From assembly GCA_018065265.1 (NCBI GenBank), contig JAGHTP010000112.1, positions 1 through 35,346 of the forward strand: a stretch of DNA of 35,346 bases, written 5' to 3'. The DNA comes from Candidatus Cryptobacteroides aphodequi (GTDB lineage: Bacteria; Bacteroidota; Bacteroidia; Bacteroidales; UBA932). The number at the start of each line of letters is the position of its first letter. Within the stretch, counting starts at the first letter, position 1. The notes beneath the pieces are model-generated. The model ran no database searches, was not told the origin of the DNA, and saw nothing but the letters and a program-made list of their open reading frames with translations. Shown in pieces: positions 26,644-35,346 of the stretch. A program made the translations under genes and the position numbers.

Positions 26644-27501
26644 ATGGCCCTCAATATCGTGATAATGGCAGGAGGGGTAGGCAGCCGCCTTTACCCTCTG
26701 AGCACACCCGAGAAGCCCAAACAGTTCCTCGACCTGCTGAATTGCGGCAGGTCGCTCCTTCAGCTGACCTGCGAGCGCTTCGCTGCGCTTGAGGCGAGCG
26801 CGCGCATCTGGATTGTGACCGGCGCCCAATATATCCCCTTAGTACGCGAACAGCTTCCCGACCTGCCTGCGTGCCAGATCCTCGCGGAGCCCTGTTCGCG
26901 CAACACGGCGCCCTGCATCGAATACGTCTGCCGCAAGATAGAGGCTCTCCACGGAGCCGGGGAGAAGGTGGTCGTTTCGCCTTCGGACGCCTACATACCC
27001 GATGTGCAGGAATTCTGCGCGACCATACGCACTGCACTTGATGGCTGTGAGGGCAGAATTGTGACCGTGGGCATCCATCCCACCTGGCCTTCGCCCCAGT
27101 ACGGATACATACATCTTGGCGCGGCGGCAGGAGGCATTCATAAGGTAGAGGCGTTCAAGGAGAAGCCGAGCACGGAAGTGGCGGAGCGGTATCTCGCCGC
27201 GGGCGGATACTACTGGAACGCGGGTATCTTCGTATTCGAGGCCGGCACTATGCTCGATCAGATACGCACTTTCGCACCCGAGATCAGCGCCCGCTTCGAC
27301 TCTGTCCCCTTCGGCACCCCGGGCGAGGCCGCCGCTGTGAAAGCAAACTTTCCTCTCTGCCCGAAGATCTCAATCGACTACGCAGTGATGGAAAAGTCCC
27401 CGCTCGTGTTCTGCGTGCCTTCGGACTGGCCCTGGGATGACCTTGGCAGTTTTGAAGCGATAGAAAAGATTACAGGGGTCAATCCCCTGAAACAATCATA
27501 G
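26644..27501 (+). CDS. Mannose-1-phosphate guanylyltransferase (nucleotidyltransferase), short form
   Basis: [100 protein letters not shown]; 285 aa. Confidence 0.85.
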   Translation: MALNIVIMAGGVGSRLYPLSTPEKPKQFLDLLNCGRSLLQLTCERFAALEASARIWIVTGAQYIPLVREQLPDLPACQILAEPCSRNTAPCIEYVCRKIEALHGAGEKVVVSPSDAYIPDVQEFCATIRTALDGCEGRIVTVGIHPTWPSPQYGYIHLGAAAGGIHKVEAFKEKPSTEVAERYLAAGGYYWNAGIFVFEAGTMLDQIRTFAPEISARFDSVPFGTPGEAAAVKANFPLCPKISIDYAVMEKSPLVFCVPSDWPWDDLGSFEAIEKITGVNPLKQS

Positions 27502-27508
27502 AAATAAT

Positions 27509-28510
27509 ATGGCAAAAGTTAAGATTGCAGGCGACGCTATGCCGCAGATGCCCTGGGAGGAGCGCCCGGAGGGATGCAAGAAGATTATGTGGCGCTACAG
27601 CGGCAATCCAGTGATTCCGCGCGATCTTCTCGCAAATTCGAACAGTATCTTCAATTCGGCCGTGGTGCCTTTCGGAGACGGCTATGCGGGAGTGTTCAGA
27701 TGCGATGACACAAACATACGCATGACCCTGCACGTCGGTTTTTCGAAGGACGCGATCCACTGGGAGCTCGACCCAGAAACGCTGAAGTTCGACTGCGACA
27801 TCCCTGAGGTCAAGGAATGGGTTTACGGCTACGATCCGCGCGTCTGCAAGATAGGTGACAAGTACTATGTAACCTGGTGCAACGGCTATCACGGCCCCAC
27901 CATCGGCATAGCCTGGACGGATGATTTCAAGGTCTTCCATCAGCTGGAGAACGCGTTTCTGCCATTCAACCGCAACGGTGTTCTCTTCCCTCGCAAGATA
28001 GGTGGCAAATACGCCCTTCTCTCGCGTCCGAGCGACAATGGCCATACGCCCTTCGGCGACATATTCTACTCAGAATCGCCCGACCTCGAGTACTGGGGGC
28101 ATCACCGCTTCGTGATGGGTCCTTCGGACTTCGAGGACAGCGCCTGGCAGTGCTGCAAGATAGGCGCCGGTCCGGTTCCCATCGAAACTTCCGAAGGATG
28201 GCTGCTCATCTACCACGGAGTTCATCACACCTGCCAGGGCTACAACTACTCGTTCGGAGCCGCCCTGCTCGACCTTGACGAGCCCTGGAAGGTGATTGCC
28301 AGGACAGGTCCATACCTCCTGCATCCCGAGACCATTTATGAATGCACCGGTGATGTGCCCAATGTATGCTTCCCCTGCGCCGCTCTGTGCGACAGCGCCA
28401 CAGGCCGTCTTGCCGTATACTACGGCTGCGCCGACACGGTCGTGGGACTCTGCTTCGGTTACATCGACGAGATTGTGAAGTACATAAAGGACACGAACAT
28501 AGCGAAATAG
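27509..28510 (+). CDS. GH130 glycoside phosphorylase (mannoside phosphorylase, GH130_2-like)
   Basis: [106 protein letters not shown]. Confidence 0.87.
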   Translation: MAKVKIAGDAMPQMPWEERPEGCKKIMWRYSGNPVIPRDLLANSNSIFNSAVVPFGDGYAGVFRCDDTNIRMTLHVGFSKDAIHWELDPETLKFDCDIPEVKEWVYGYDPRVCKIGDKYYVTWCNGYHGPTIGIAWTDDFKVFHQLENAFLPFNRNGVLFPRKIGGKYALLSRPSDNGHTPFGDIFYSESPDLEYWGHHRFVMGPSDFEDSAWQCCKIGAGPVPIETSEGWLLIYHGVHHTCQGYNYSFGAALLDLDEPWKVIARTGPYLLHPETIYECTGDVPNVCFPCAALCDSATGRLAVYYGCADTVVGLCFGYIDEIVKYIKDTNIAK

Positions 28511-28549
28511 CTTCGCGGACGGTTTTTTCTTAAAAAAGAATAAAAAATA

Positions 28550-28581
28550 TTTGGAATATTTGCAGGGTTATTATACCTTTG
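28550..28581 (+). promoter_or_regulatory. Promoter of the tRNA-Lys pair
   Basis: TTTG 28550-28553, 20-nt spacer, TACCTTTG 28574-28581; tRNA begins at 28602. Confidence 0.75.
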
Positions 28582-28601
28582 CAGTCCCTTTCAGGTTGGA
28601 A

Positions 28602-28674
28602 GACTCGTTAGCTCAGTTGGTAGAGCATCACACTTTTAATGTGGGGGTCTCGGGTTCGAGCCCCGAACGAGTCA
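28602..28674 (+). tRNA. tRNA-Lys (anticodon UUU)
   Basis: 73-nt cloverleaf; acceptor GACTCGT/ACGAGTC, loop CTTTTAA, T-arm GGTTCGAGCC. Confidence 0.96.
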
Positions 28675-28692
28675 CGAGTATTTTGAAATTTT

Positions 28693-28765
28693 GCACTCTT
28701 AGCTCAGCTGGTAGAGCAACTGACTCTTAATCAGTGGGTCTAGGGTTCGAATCCCTAAGAGTGCA
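28693..28765 (+). tRNA. tRNA-Lys (anticodon CUU)
   Basis: 73-nt cloverleaf; acceptor GCACTCT/AGAGTGC, anticodon arm CTGA-CTCTTAA-TCAG, T-arm GGTTCGAATCC. Confidence 0.96.
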
Positions 28766-28771
28766 CATCAT

Positions 28772-28804
28772 AAAAGACGGTCGAATTTTCGGCCGTCTTT
28801 TTTT
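28772..28804 (+). terminator. Intrinsic terminator after the tRNA-Lys pair
   Basis: AAAAGACGGTCGAATTTTCGGCCGTCTTTTTTT: strong stem followed by a T-run. Confidence 0.85.
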
Positions 28805-28953
28805 GTATCCCCCCTTCGGCAACCTCGTGGCTCACGAGCAAAAAACCGTCAAATATTGAGCGGATAGTATTAGTAATTGTTACCGAATGTATAAAAAACA
28901 CGGGCAGAATGGTCCGGCAGCGGCTAAGCCCCGAAGGGGCGAAGAAAAAAAAG

Positions 28954-29024
28954 TTGAGGTACCAGGATTCGAACCTGGGCAGGCAGAACCAAAATCTGTA
29001 GTGCTACCATTACACCATACCTCA
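28954..29024 (-). tRNA. tRNA-Gln (anticodon UUG)
   Basis: Minus strand TGAGGTATGGTGTAATGGTAGCACTACAGATTTTGGTTCTGCCTGCCCAGGTTCGAATCCTGGTACCTCA; loop TTTTGGT. Confidence 0.92.
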
Positions 29025-29035
29025 ATTCCGGATGG

Positions 29036-29043
29036 CAAATTTA
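29036..29043 (-). promoter_or_regulatory. Probable -7 box (TAAATTTG) of tRNA-Gln
   Basis: Minus strand TAAATTTG about 12 nt before the tRNA 5' end, with a near-consensus ATTG about 19 nt further upstream. Confidence 0.55.
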
Positions 29044-29101
29044 GTAAATTTCTGCTTTATCGCAATATCTTGCCTGTCGCAGAATCCGGAGGGCGTTATG
29101 C

Positions 29102-29412
29102 AGGGGCAAAAGGAGAGTGCAACGAGCGATTTTGAGTGACGCGGATAAAGACGAGCGTCGGGAGGGAGTCGGTCGCGCGAGCAAGGAAAGCCTCTGGGCG
29201 GGGATGCTGTTCTGCCGGGGCGGAAGGAGTGCAACGAGCGTCGGGAGGGAGTCGGTCGCGCGAGCAAGGAAAGCCGCTGGGCGGGGACGCTGTTCTGCAG
29301 GGGCGAAAGGAGAGTGCGACGAGCGATTTTGAGCGACGTGGATAAAGACGAGCGTCGGGAGGGAGTCGGTCGCGCGAGCAAGGAAAGCCGCTGGGCGGGG
29401 CCGCTGTTCTGC
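29102..29412. repeat. Intergenic tandem repeat: 114-bp, 83-bp (deleted) and 114-bp copies
   Basis: Copies at 29102-29215, 29216-29298 and 29299-29412, each ending ...GGGCGGGG(A/C)(T/C)GCTGTTCTGC. Confidence 0.93.
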
Positions 29413-29499
29413 AGGGGCCCCTGGGCGCCCGGGACCATGTGAACGGGTGTCAGTCGCTTGGGACGGACGGGATGGAGCGCGAAGCGCGGAAGGCTTCCG

Positions 29500-29518
29500 G
29501 CAGAACAGCGTCCCCGCC
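29500..29518. repeat. Inverted copy of the end of the 114-bp repeat
   Basis: GCAGAACAGCGTCCCCGCC is the exact reverse complement of 29280-29298. Confidence 0.93.
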
Positions 29519-29527
29519 AGAGGCAAA

Positions 29528-29965
29528 TTATTTGCGATGCGAAGCGAAAAAATCGGTCATCAGACGCGAGCAGTCATCTTCAAGCACGCCCGAACGCACC
29601 TCCGTGCGCGGATGCAGCAGCGAAGGCGAGAATAGCGAATAACCGCGCTTGGGATCGGCCGCCCCGTACACGATACGGCTGATCTGCGACCAGCAGAGAG
29701 CCGCCGCGCACATCGGGCAGGGCTCGACCGTCACATAGAGAGTACAATCGGTAAGATACTTGCCCCCCACCGACTCTGTCGCCGCGGTAATGGCAATCAT
29801 CTCCGCGTGGGCAGTCGCATCCTGAAGCAACTCGGTCATATTGTGCCCGCGTCCTATCACGGCTCCCCCGCTCACTATTACGGCGCCAATCGGCACTTCG
29901 CCGGCCGCGAGCGCCAGACGGGCCTCCCGAAGGGCCTCAATCATAAATTTCTCGTCAGTTTCCAT
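29528..29965 (-). CDS. TadA-like tRNA/nucleoside deaminase
   Basis: AGEVPIGAVIV, ATAHAEMIAI (HAE), TLYVTVEPCPMCAAAL (PCxxC). Confidence 0.9.
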   Translation of the reverse strand: METDEKFMIEALREARLALAAGEVPIGAVIVSGGAVIGRGHNMTELLQDATAHAEMIAITAATESVGGKYLTDCTLYVTVEPCPMCAAALCWSQISRIVYGAADPKRGYSLFSPSLLHPRTEVRSGVLEDDCSRLMTDFFASHRK

Positions 29966-30941
29966 TCTTGCGTTCGTTTTCCTTGCGCTTGCAGTAAAGC
30001 TGCCAGGTATTGTAGAAATTGTGCCAGAGCGAATAGAATCCTCCGGCCACAGAGGTCACAGGGTCGAGGAAGGTATATCCCATCCATATCCCGAACACGG
30101 TATTCTTCTGCCCGAGCGCCTGACCCGCCGAAATACGGCAGCCATATCGCGCGCCGATCAGCTTTCCGGCCGCAAACTGGAACGCGCAGGCAAGAAGAGA
30201 AGCAAGCGCGATGAAGCCGAGCAGCACGAAATCGTTACCGCTGTGCACAATCGCACGCGTGCTCATAAGGATGGCAAGCGTCAGCGACACGGCCCAGATA
30301 TAGAAAGACCAGTGCGCCCTTGCCAGCAGCCAGGCGTGCAGGCCGGGAAGCAGATAACGCACTATCCAGGCCAGCAGGCAGGGCATAATCAGCAGAGGGA
30401 ACACCTTAGAGAGAATCCGCGCGAAAGCGGAAGAGAAATTCAGCCCCTCCATCGGGTGCAGAACCGGCACGACCAGCGGCACGACCACGGCCACGGCCAG
30501 ATTGATAAGCACCGTATAGGTAACGACCGAAGCCATATTCCCGCCCAGTTTGCCGGTAACCACAGCACAGGCCGTAGCCGTCGGGCAGATAAGGCAGAGC
30601 ATCGCGGCCTCGAGCGGAATCCTCGCCGACTCGATCCAGACGGCCCCGGCGCGCGTCGCAAGGAGAATAACCCCTGTGACAGCAACGAACAGGCCCACCT
30701 GCAGAATCAGCAGCCACAGCATCCATTTGTGCGGACGCATCTGGTGCGGCTCGATCTTGCAGAAGCTCAGGAAGAGCATCGCGAACAGCAGGATGGGCTG
30801 TACCGTCTTGCAGGCCGCAAGCAGGAAGCCTCCGGCAGGATGCAGGGCAGGAACCGCCAGATAGAAAAGATAGATGCCGATTCCCGCCACTATGGCGAGA
30901 ATCAGCATCCAATCCTTGATGAATTTCTTTAAAGTGTACAA
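29955..30941 (-). CDS. Bile acid:sodium symporter (BASS) family-like transporter
   Basis: About 9 hydrophobic helices; LCLICPTATACAVVTGKLGGNMASVVTYTVLINLA and GQALGQKNTVFGIWMGYTFL patterns. Confidence 0.72.
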   Translation of the reverse strand: MYTLKKFIKDWMLILAIVAGIGIYLFYLAVPALHPAGGFLLAACKTVQPILLFAMLFLSFCKIEPHQMRPHKWMLWLLILQVGLFVAVTGVILLATRAGAVWIESARIPLEAAMLCLICPTATACAVVTGKLGGNMASVVTYTVLINLAVAVVVPLVVPVLHPMEGLNFSSAFARILSKVFPLLIMPCLLAWIVRYLLPGLHAWLLARAHWSFYIWAVSLTLAILMSTRAIVHSGNDFVLLGFIALASLLACAFQFAAGKLIGARYGCRISAGQALGQKNTVFGIWMGYTFLDPVTSVAGGFYSLWHNFYNTWQLYCKRKENERKNGN

Positions 30942-30943
30942 GA

Positions 30944-33748
30944 CTAGAGCGTCCTCTTGATTTCGACAATCTGGAAGGCCTCGATGGTATCTCCCTCCTT
31001 GATGTCGTTATAGCCCGCAATGCTCATACCGCACTCCTTTCCGGCAGTCACTTCCTTGACCTGATCCTTGCCTATCTGCAGCGAACCGAGTTCTCCGGTA
31101 TAGATGACGATACCGTCGCGAATCAGGCGGACCTGAGCCTTCGGAACCATCTTTCCGTCGCGGACGATACAACCGGCAATCGTACCGACCTTGCTGATCT
31201 TGAAGGTCTGCTTGATTTCGGCGGTAGCGATGACCTCTTCCTTCTTCTCAGGCTCGAGCATACCCTCGATACCGTCCTTGACTTCGTTGATACAGTCGTA
31301 GATGACGGAATAGAGTCGTATTTCGATGCCTTCCTTGTCGGCGGCGCGGCGCGCATCGAGCGAAGGACGAACCTGGAAGCCCACGATAACGGCATCTGAT
31401 GCCTGGGCAAGCAGGATATCGCTTTCGGAGATGGCACCCACAGCCTTGTGGATGACATTCACCTTTACCTCGTCGGTAGAAAGTTTGATGAGCGAGTCGG
31501 AGAGAGCCTCAACAGAACCGTCCACATCACCCTTGACGATGATATTGAGTTCCTTGAAGTTGCCGATTGCGATACGGCGGCCGATCTCTTCGAGGGTCAT
31601 ATGCTTCTGGGTCTTGATGCCCTGGATGCGGAGAAGCTGTTCGCGCTTGTTGGCGATAGTCTTCGCTTCCCTCTCGTCAGCCATCACATTGAACTTTTCA
31701 CCGGCGGCGGGAGCTCCGCTCAGACCGAGCACGCTGACAGGCGTTGCGGGGCCGGCTTCGGTGATCTTCACACCACGCTCGTTGAACATACTCTTAACCC
31801 TTCCGTAGAAGCTTCCGCAGAGGATGCAGTCGCCCACGTGGAGCGTACCTTCCTGCACAAGCATATTGGCAATGTAACCGCGGCCCTTGTCGAGCGAAGA
31901 CTCAATAACGGCACCTACGGCGAGTTTGTTCGGGTTGGCCTTGAGGTCGAGAAGGTCGGTCTCGAGGAGGACTTTCTCAAGGAGCTTGTCCACATTGAGA
32001 CCCTTCTTGGCCGAGATTTCCTGGCACTGGTACTTACCACCCCAGTCCTCGACGAGAATGTTCATCTCGGAAAGCTGACGACGTATAGTGTCGGGATTGG
32101 CACCGGGCTTGTCTATCTTATTGATTGCAAACACCATAGGAACACCTGCGGCCTGGGCGTGGTTGATAGCCTCAATTGTCTGGGGCATCACGGCGTCGTC
32201 CGCGGCGACTATGATGATGGCAAGGTCAGTGAGCTGGGCACCACGGGCACGCATAGCGGTGAAAGCCTCGTGTCCAGGGGTATCGAGGAAAGTGATGCGG
32301 CGACCGTCCTCCATCGTTACGTTGTACGCACCGATGTGCTGGGTGATACCGCCGGCCTCGCCTGCGATGACGTTCGACTTGCGTATGTAGTCGAGGAGCG
32401 AAGTCTTACCGTGGTCGACGTGACCCATCACAGTGATGATAGGCGGGCGTGAAACCTTGTCCTCTTCGCGGTCCTCTTCCTGATTGGCGGAAATCTCTTC
32501 GGATATGTCGGCCGTCACGAACTCGACCTTGTAACCGAACTCCTCGGCAACGAGCACGAGGGCCTCGGCATCGAGCCTCTGATTGATGGACACCATCAGA
32601 CCGAGACTCATACAGGCACCTATGACCTTCACCACGGGGGTGTTGTTCATAAGGGTTGCGAGGTCGTTTACGGTAACGAATTCCGTAACCTTGAGCACGC
32701 GGCTCTCGGCAGCCTGCTGCATCATCTCATCCTGGGACTTGGCAGCTGCGGCTTCACGTTTTTCCTTGCGGTACTTGGCGCCGAAGTTGTTCTTCTTGCC
32801 CTCGTTCATTCGGGCATAAGTCTCTTTGATGGTATTCTGAATCTCCTTCTGCATCGCCTCCTGCTCGGCTTCTGTCATTGCCGGGCGGAAACGCTCGCGA
32901 TCCTTGCGGTTCTTCTTGCCGGAGTTCTGCTGCTGACCGGGCTGGTTCTTGCCACGCTGGTTGGTGGCATTCTCGCCGGCCTTCGCCAAATCGACCTTCT
33001 GCTTATTGATGCGCTCGCGCTTGCCCTGCTGCTTGGGAGCGGGCTTGCGTTCGAACTGCTTGAGGTCTATCCTGCCGACAACCTTGAGCGAATTGCCTTC
33101 TTCAGCCTTTGCGGCAGGGGCGGCTGCGGGGGCAGCCTCCTGGACGGGCTTGGGAGCGGGAGCCGGGGCGGGCTCGGCGGGTTTATCCGATGCGGATTCA
33201 GCCTTCACTTCAGCTTCGGGCTTTGCGGCGGGCTCCACCTTCACCTGTTCAGCAGGTTTCTCAGCTTCGGGAGCCTTTGTTTCCGCTTTTGCCTCGGGGG
33301 CGGGCTTCACTTCAGGTTCTGCCTTCACCTCGGGCTCCGCTTTGGCTACGGGCTCCGCTTTTGCGGCAGGCTCGGCGGGCTTTTCAGCCTTGGCGGGCTC
33401 TGCTACAGGCTTCGCTTCTGCCACAGCCTTATCTTCAGCTGCAGGTTTGGACGAGCTGAGGGTATTGCTCTTGATTGTGATGACCTCTTCGATTTCCTCT
33501 TCTTCCTCCTTCTTCTTTTTGCCGGATTTCTCGAGGATTTCGGAAAGTTTGATATCTGCCTGTTCGGCGGCCTCCTTTGCCTTGAGGTCGCCACCGAATG
33601 CCTTGGCGATGGCGCCCATATAGGACTCATCCACCTTTGCGTTCGGATTTTCATCAACATCGACACCCTGCTTCTGGAGGAAACTAACCAGATCGCCGAG
33701 GCCGATGTTGAATTGCCTCATTATTTTATTCAGTCTGATTTCTGCCAT
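30944..33748 (-). CDS. infB: Translation initiation factor IF-2
   Basis: 934 aa; [58 protein letters not shown]; Lys/Glu/Ala/Pro-rich N-terminal region. Confidence 0.98.
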   Translation of the reverse strand: MAEIRLNKIMRQFNIGLGDLVSFLQKQGVDVDENPNAKVDESYMGAIAKAFGGDLKAKEAAEQADIKLSEILEKSGKKKKEEEEEIEEVITIKSNTLSSSKPAAEDKAVAEAKPVAEPAKAEKPAEPAAKAEPVAKAEPEVKAEPEVKPAPEAKAETKAPEAEKPAEQVKVEPAAKPEAEVKAESASDKPAEPAPAPAPKPVQEAAPAAAPAAKAEEGNSLKVVGRIDLKQFERKPAPKQQGKRERINKQKVDLAKAGENATNQRGKNQPGQQQNSGKKNRKDRERFRPAMTEAEQEAMQKEIQNTIKETYARMNEGKKNNFGAKYRKEKREAAAAKSQDEMMQQAAESRVLKVTEFVTVNDLATLMNNTPVVKVIGACMSLGLMVSINQRLDAEALVLVAEEFGYKVEFVTADISEEISANQEEDREEDKVSRPPIITVMGHVDHGKTSLLDYIRKSNVIAGEAGGITQHIGAYNVTMEDGRRITFLDTPGHEAFTAMRARGAQLTDLAIIIVAADDAVMPQTIEAINHAQAAGVPMVFAINKIDKPGANPDTIRRQLSEMNILVEDWGGKYQCQEISAKKGLNVDKLLEKVLLETDLLDLKANPNKLAVGAVIESSLDKGRGYIANMLVQEGTLHVGDCILCGSFYGRVKSMFNERGVKITEAGPATPVSVLGLSGAPAAGEKFNVMADEREAKTIANKREQLLRIQGIKTQKHMTLEEIGRRIAIGNFKELNIIVKGDVDGSVEALSDSLIKLSTDEVKVNVIHKAVGAISESDILLAQASDAVIVGFQVRPSLDARRAADKEGIEIRLYSVIYDCINEVKDGIEGMLEPEKKEEVIATAEIKQTFKISKVGTIAGCIVRDGKMVPKAQVRLIRDGIVIYTGELGSLQIGKDQVKEVTAGKECGMSIAGYNDIKEGDTIEAFQIVEIKRTL

Positions 33749-33751
33749 ACC

Positions 33752-35008
33752 TTAGTCTTCAAATTCTGCTTTAAGGATACCGAGAACCTCTTCCACTGTC
33801 TCGTCTTCGAGGTCAGCCCTCTTGGCGATGTCTTCGGGAGCGATAGCAAGGACATCCTTCGCGGTGTCGCAACCTATGCCCTTGAGTTTCTCGATGATCC
33901 AGGTGTCGATTTCATTTGCAAACTCGTCGAGTGCGACGTCATCTTCCTCGTCTTCACCGACTGTCTCACGCCAAACCTCGATTTCGCGGTCAACGAGCAT
34001 ACCGGCAAGAGCGATGTTGCAGCCTCCGCGGCCGATACCCTTGCGAACCTCGTCGGGCTGCATATAAACCTTTACCTTGTCGGCAGATGTCTCACCCATA
34101 TCTATCGAAGATACGCGTGCGGGGTTGAGAGCCCTCTGGATGAGGAGCTGGCTGTTCTGCGTCCACTGGATGACGTCGATGTTCTCGTTGCGGAGTTCAC
34201 GGACGATACCCATGAAACGGCCGCCCTTGACACCGATACAAGCTCCGATGGGGTCAACCCTCTCGTCATACGACTCTACAGCCACCTTGGCCCTCTCGCC
34301 GGGGATGCGGACCACTTTCTTGATGGTGATGAGGCCGTCGGCGATTTCGGGAACCTCCTGCTCGAAGAGCCTCTCGAGGAACTCGGGGCTGGTACGGCTG
34401 AGGACGATATAAGGTGTGTTGTTCTTCATCTCCACGCTCTTGATGACGGCGCGTACGGTGTCGTTCTTCTTGAAGTGCTCGCCGGGGATCTGCTCGCTCT
34501 TGGGGATGTGGAGTTCGTTGCCGTCTTCGTCGAGGATGAGGACTTCCTTGCTCCAGGTCTGGTAGATTTCACCATTGAAGATCTCGCCGACCTTCTCGGA
34601 GTACTTCTTGAATACGTTGGCCTTCTCGATATCCATAATGCGGCCCTGAAGGTTCTGGCGGATATTAAGGATACCACGGCGGCCGAAGCTGCTGAGGTCA
34701 AGTTTCTTGGTGTACTGGTCGCCGATCTCGTAGTCGTCGTCACCGCTGTCGGCAGCTACCTGCTCGAGAGTCATCTGGCTGTTGGGATCTTCGACTTCCT
34801 CTACGATTTCGAAGTTCTGATAGATTTCGCAGGTACCTTTGTCCACGTTCACGATAACGTCGAAGTTGTCGGAGCTGCCGAAGGTTTTTGCGATCTGTGT
34901 AAGAAATACGTCCTTGAGCACGCCCATCATCACCGGACGGTCGATGCTCTTTTCCTCTTTGAACACCTTGAAGGCGTCAATGAGGGTTACTACCTGTTCT
35001 TTTTCCAT
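33752..35008 (-). CDS. nusA: Transcription termination/antitermination factor NusA
   Basis: 418 aa; VESYDERVDPIGACIGVKGGRFMGIVRELRNENIDVIQW, ALNPARVSSI, IALAGMLVDREIEVW; located between rimP and infB. Confidence 0.97.
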   Translation of the reverse strand: MEKEQVVTLIDAFKVFKEEKSIDRPVMMGVLKDVFLTQIAKTFGSSDNFDVIVNVDKGTCEIYQNFEIVEEVEDPNSQMTLEQVAADSGDDDYEIGDQYTKKLDLSSFGRRGILNIRQNLQGRIMDIEKANVFKKYSEKVGEIFNGEIYQTWSKEVLILDEDGNELHIPKSEQIPGEHFKKNDTVRAVIKSVEMKNNTPYIVLSRTSPEFLERLFEQEVPEIADGLITIKKVVRIPGERAKVAVESYDERVDPIGACIGVKGGRFMGIVRELRNENIDVIQWTQNSQLLIQRALNPARVSSIDMGETSADKVKVYMQPDEVRKGIGRGGCNIALAGMLVDREIEVWRETVGEDEEDDVALDEFANEIDTWIIEKLKGIGCDTAKDVLAIAPEDIAKRADLEDETVEEVLGILKAEFED

Positions 35009-35017
35009 TTTATTTGT

Positions 35018-35284
35018 TTATTCTATTGTTTTCAAAAGTTCATCTGCCTGCTCGGGGCTGATTCCAAGAGAACCGACCGTGAGCGAGTAATCTTCTATAT
35101 TGCGGTCGAAAGCGGCAAGAAGAGCCCTGTGCACGAACTCGCAGTCTTCGAGATCGACGCCATCGGGCTTGTCAATAGTCACTTCAAACACATTTTCGTC
35201 ATCGTCCCACTGGAGTTCGACGACCGTGCAGCCGCGCTCTTTTGCCGCAGCCTCAAGCACACTTTCAAATTTTGCTTTTTCCAT
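35018..35284 (-). CDS. rimP: RimP-like ribosome maturation factor, N-terminal domain only (88 aa)
   Basis: VVELQWDDDENVFEVTIDKPDGVDLEDCEFVHRALLAAFD aligns with the RimP N-domain; sits directly upstream of nusA. Confidence 0.75.
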   Translation of the reverse strand: MEKAKFESVLEAAAKERGCTVVELQWDDDENVFEVTIDKPDGVDLEDCEFVHRALLAAFDRNIEDYSLTVGSLGISPEQADELLKTIE

Positions 35285-35299
35285 ACTCTTTCATAAAAG

Positions 35300-35307
35300 C
35301 AAAGATA
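35300..35307 (-). promoter_or_regulatory. Probable -7 box (TATCTTTG) of rimP-nusA-infB
   Basis: Minus strand TATCTTTG about 15 nt upstream of the rimP ATG. Confidence 0.45.
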
Positions 35308-35346
35308 GAAGCCTTCCGGCCTCTATCTCGCGCTACGGCTGCAAAT

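Noticed and set aside
28824-28838. Perfect 6-bp hairpin CTCGTG-GCT-CACGAG downstream of the tRNA-Lys pair
   Set aside because: Not followed by a T-run on either strand and short enough to occur by chance; the stronger terminator is at 28772-28804.
29102-29412. Possible CRISPR array
   Set aside because: Repeats are long (83-114 bp) and directly adjacent with no unique spacers; no cas genes in the window.
29041-29526. 161-aa Arg/Pro-rich minus-strand ORF in the intergenic repeat array
   Set aside because: Composed of repeat-derived low-complexity peptide and covers the tRNA-Gln promoter; unlikely to be coding.
33200-33450. Lys/Glu/Ala/Pro-rich repetitive segment in infB
   Set aside because: Normal feature of the IF-2 N-terminal region in many bacteria.
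33713-35296. 527-aa plus-strand ORF opposite nusA and rimP
   Set aside because: Antisense of conserved genes; repetitive acidic/hydrophobic composition is a mirror of NusA codons.

Overview
The GC-rich 35.3 kb window looks like a Bacteroidales-type chromosome. This rests on TTTG-N20-TAnnTTTG promoters, an OprO/P-like porin, GH26/GH130 enzymes, DUF4831, and a rimP-nusA-infB operon. I see no phage, integrase, transposase or CRISPR array. From left to right it contains: (1) a minus-strand cluster (about 1-8.8 kb) with two phytase-like/SdiA-regulated-like proteins, an OprO/P-like porin, a lamin-tail-domain lipoprotein, a CYTH triphosphate-tunnel enzyme, a second divergent CYTH-like protein, a DASS anion transporter and an uncharacterised protein; (2) a GH130 mannosyl-glucose-phosphorylase-like gene; (3) GtrA, VanZ, an MsbA-like ABC exporter, a WalJ-like hydrolase, a TPR protein, a SlyD-like PPIase with a Cys/His tail, a TldE/TldD pair, a zeta-toxin-like P-loop kinase, a TIGR02757 protein, PepD and DUF4831; (4) a plus-strand run of POT transporter, GH26, YqiA-like hydrolase fused to a ferredoxin-thioredoxin-reductase-like domain, mannose-1-phosphate guanylyltransferase and a second GH130; (5) tRNA-Lys(UUU), tRNA-Lys(CUU) and tRNA-Gln(UUG); (6) a 114-bp intergenic tandem repeat; (7) tadA, a BASS transporter, infB, nusA and an unusually short rimP. 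The best leads are the phosphate-themed CYTH/porin/phytase-like cluster, the possible coupling of GH130 phosphorolysis to GDP-mannose synthesis, the hydrolase-FTR fusion split by a 45-bp minisatellite, the truncated RimP, and a set of tandem repeats (51-bp in tldD, 114-bp intergenic) sharing a GGCAGAA-type motif. All family assignments come from reading the sequence; no database search was run.
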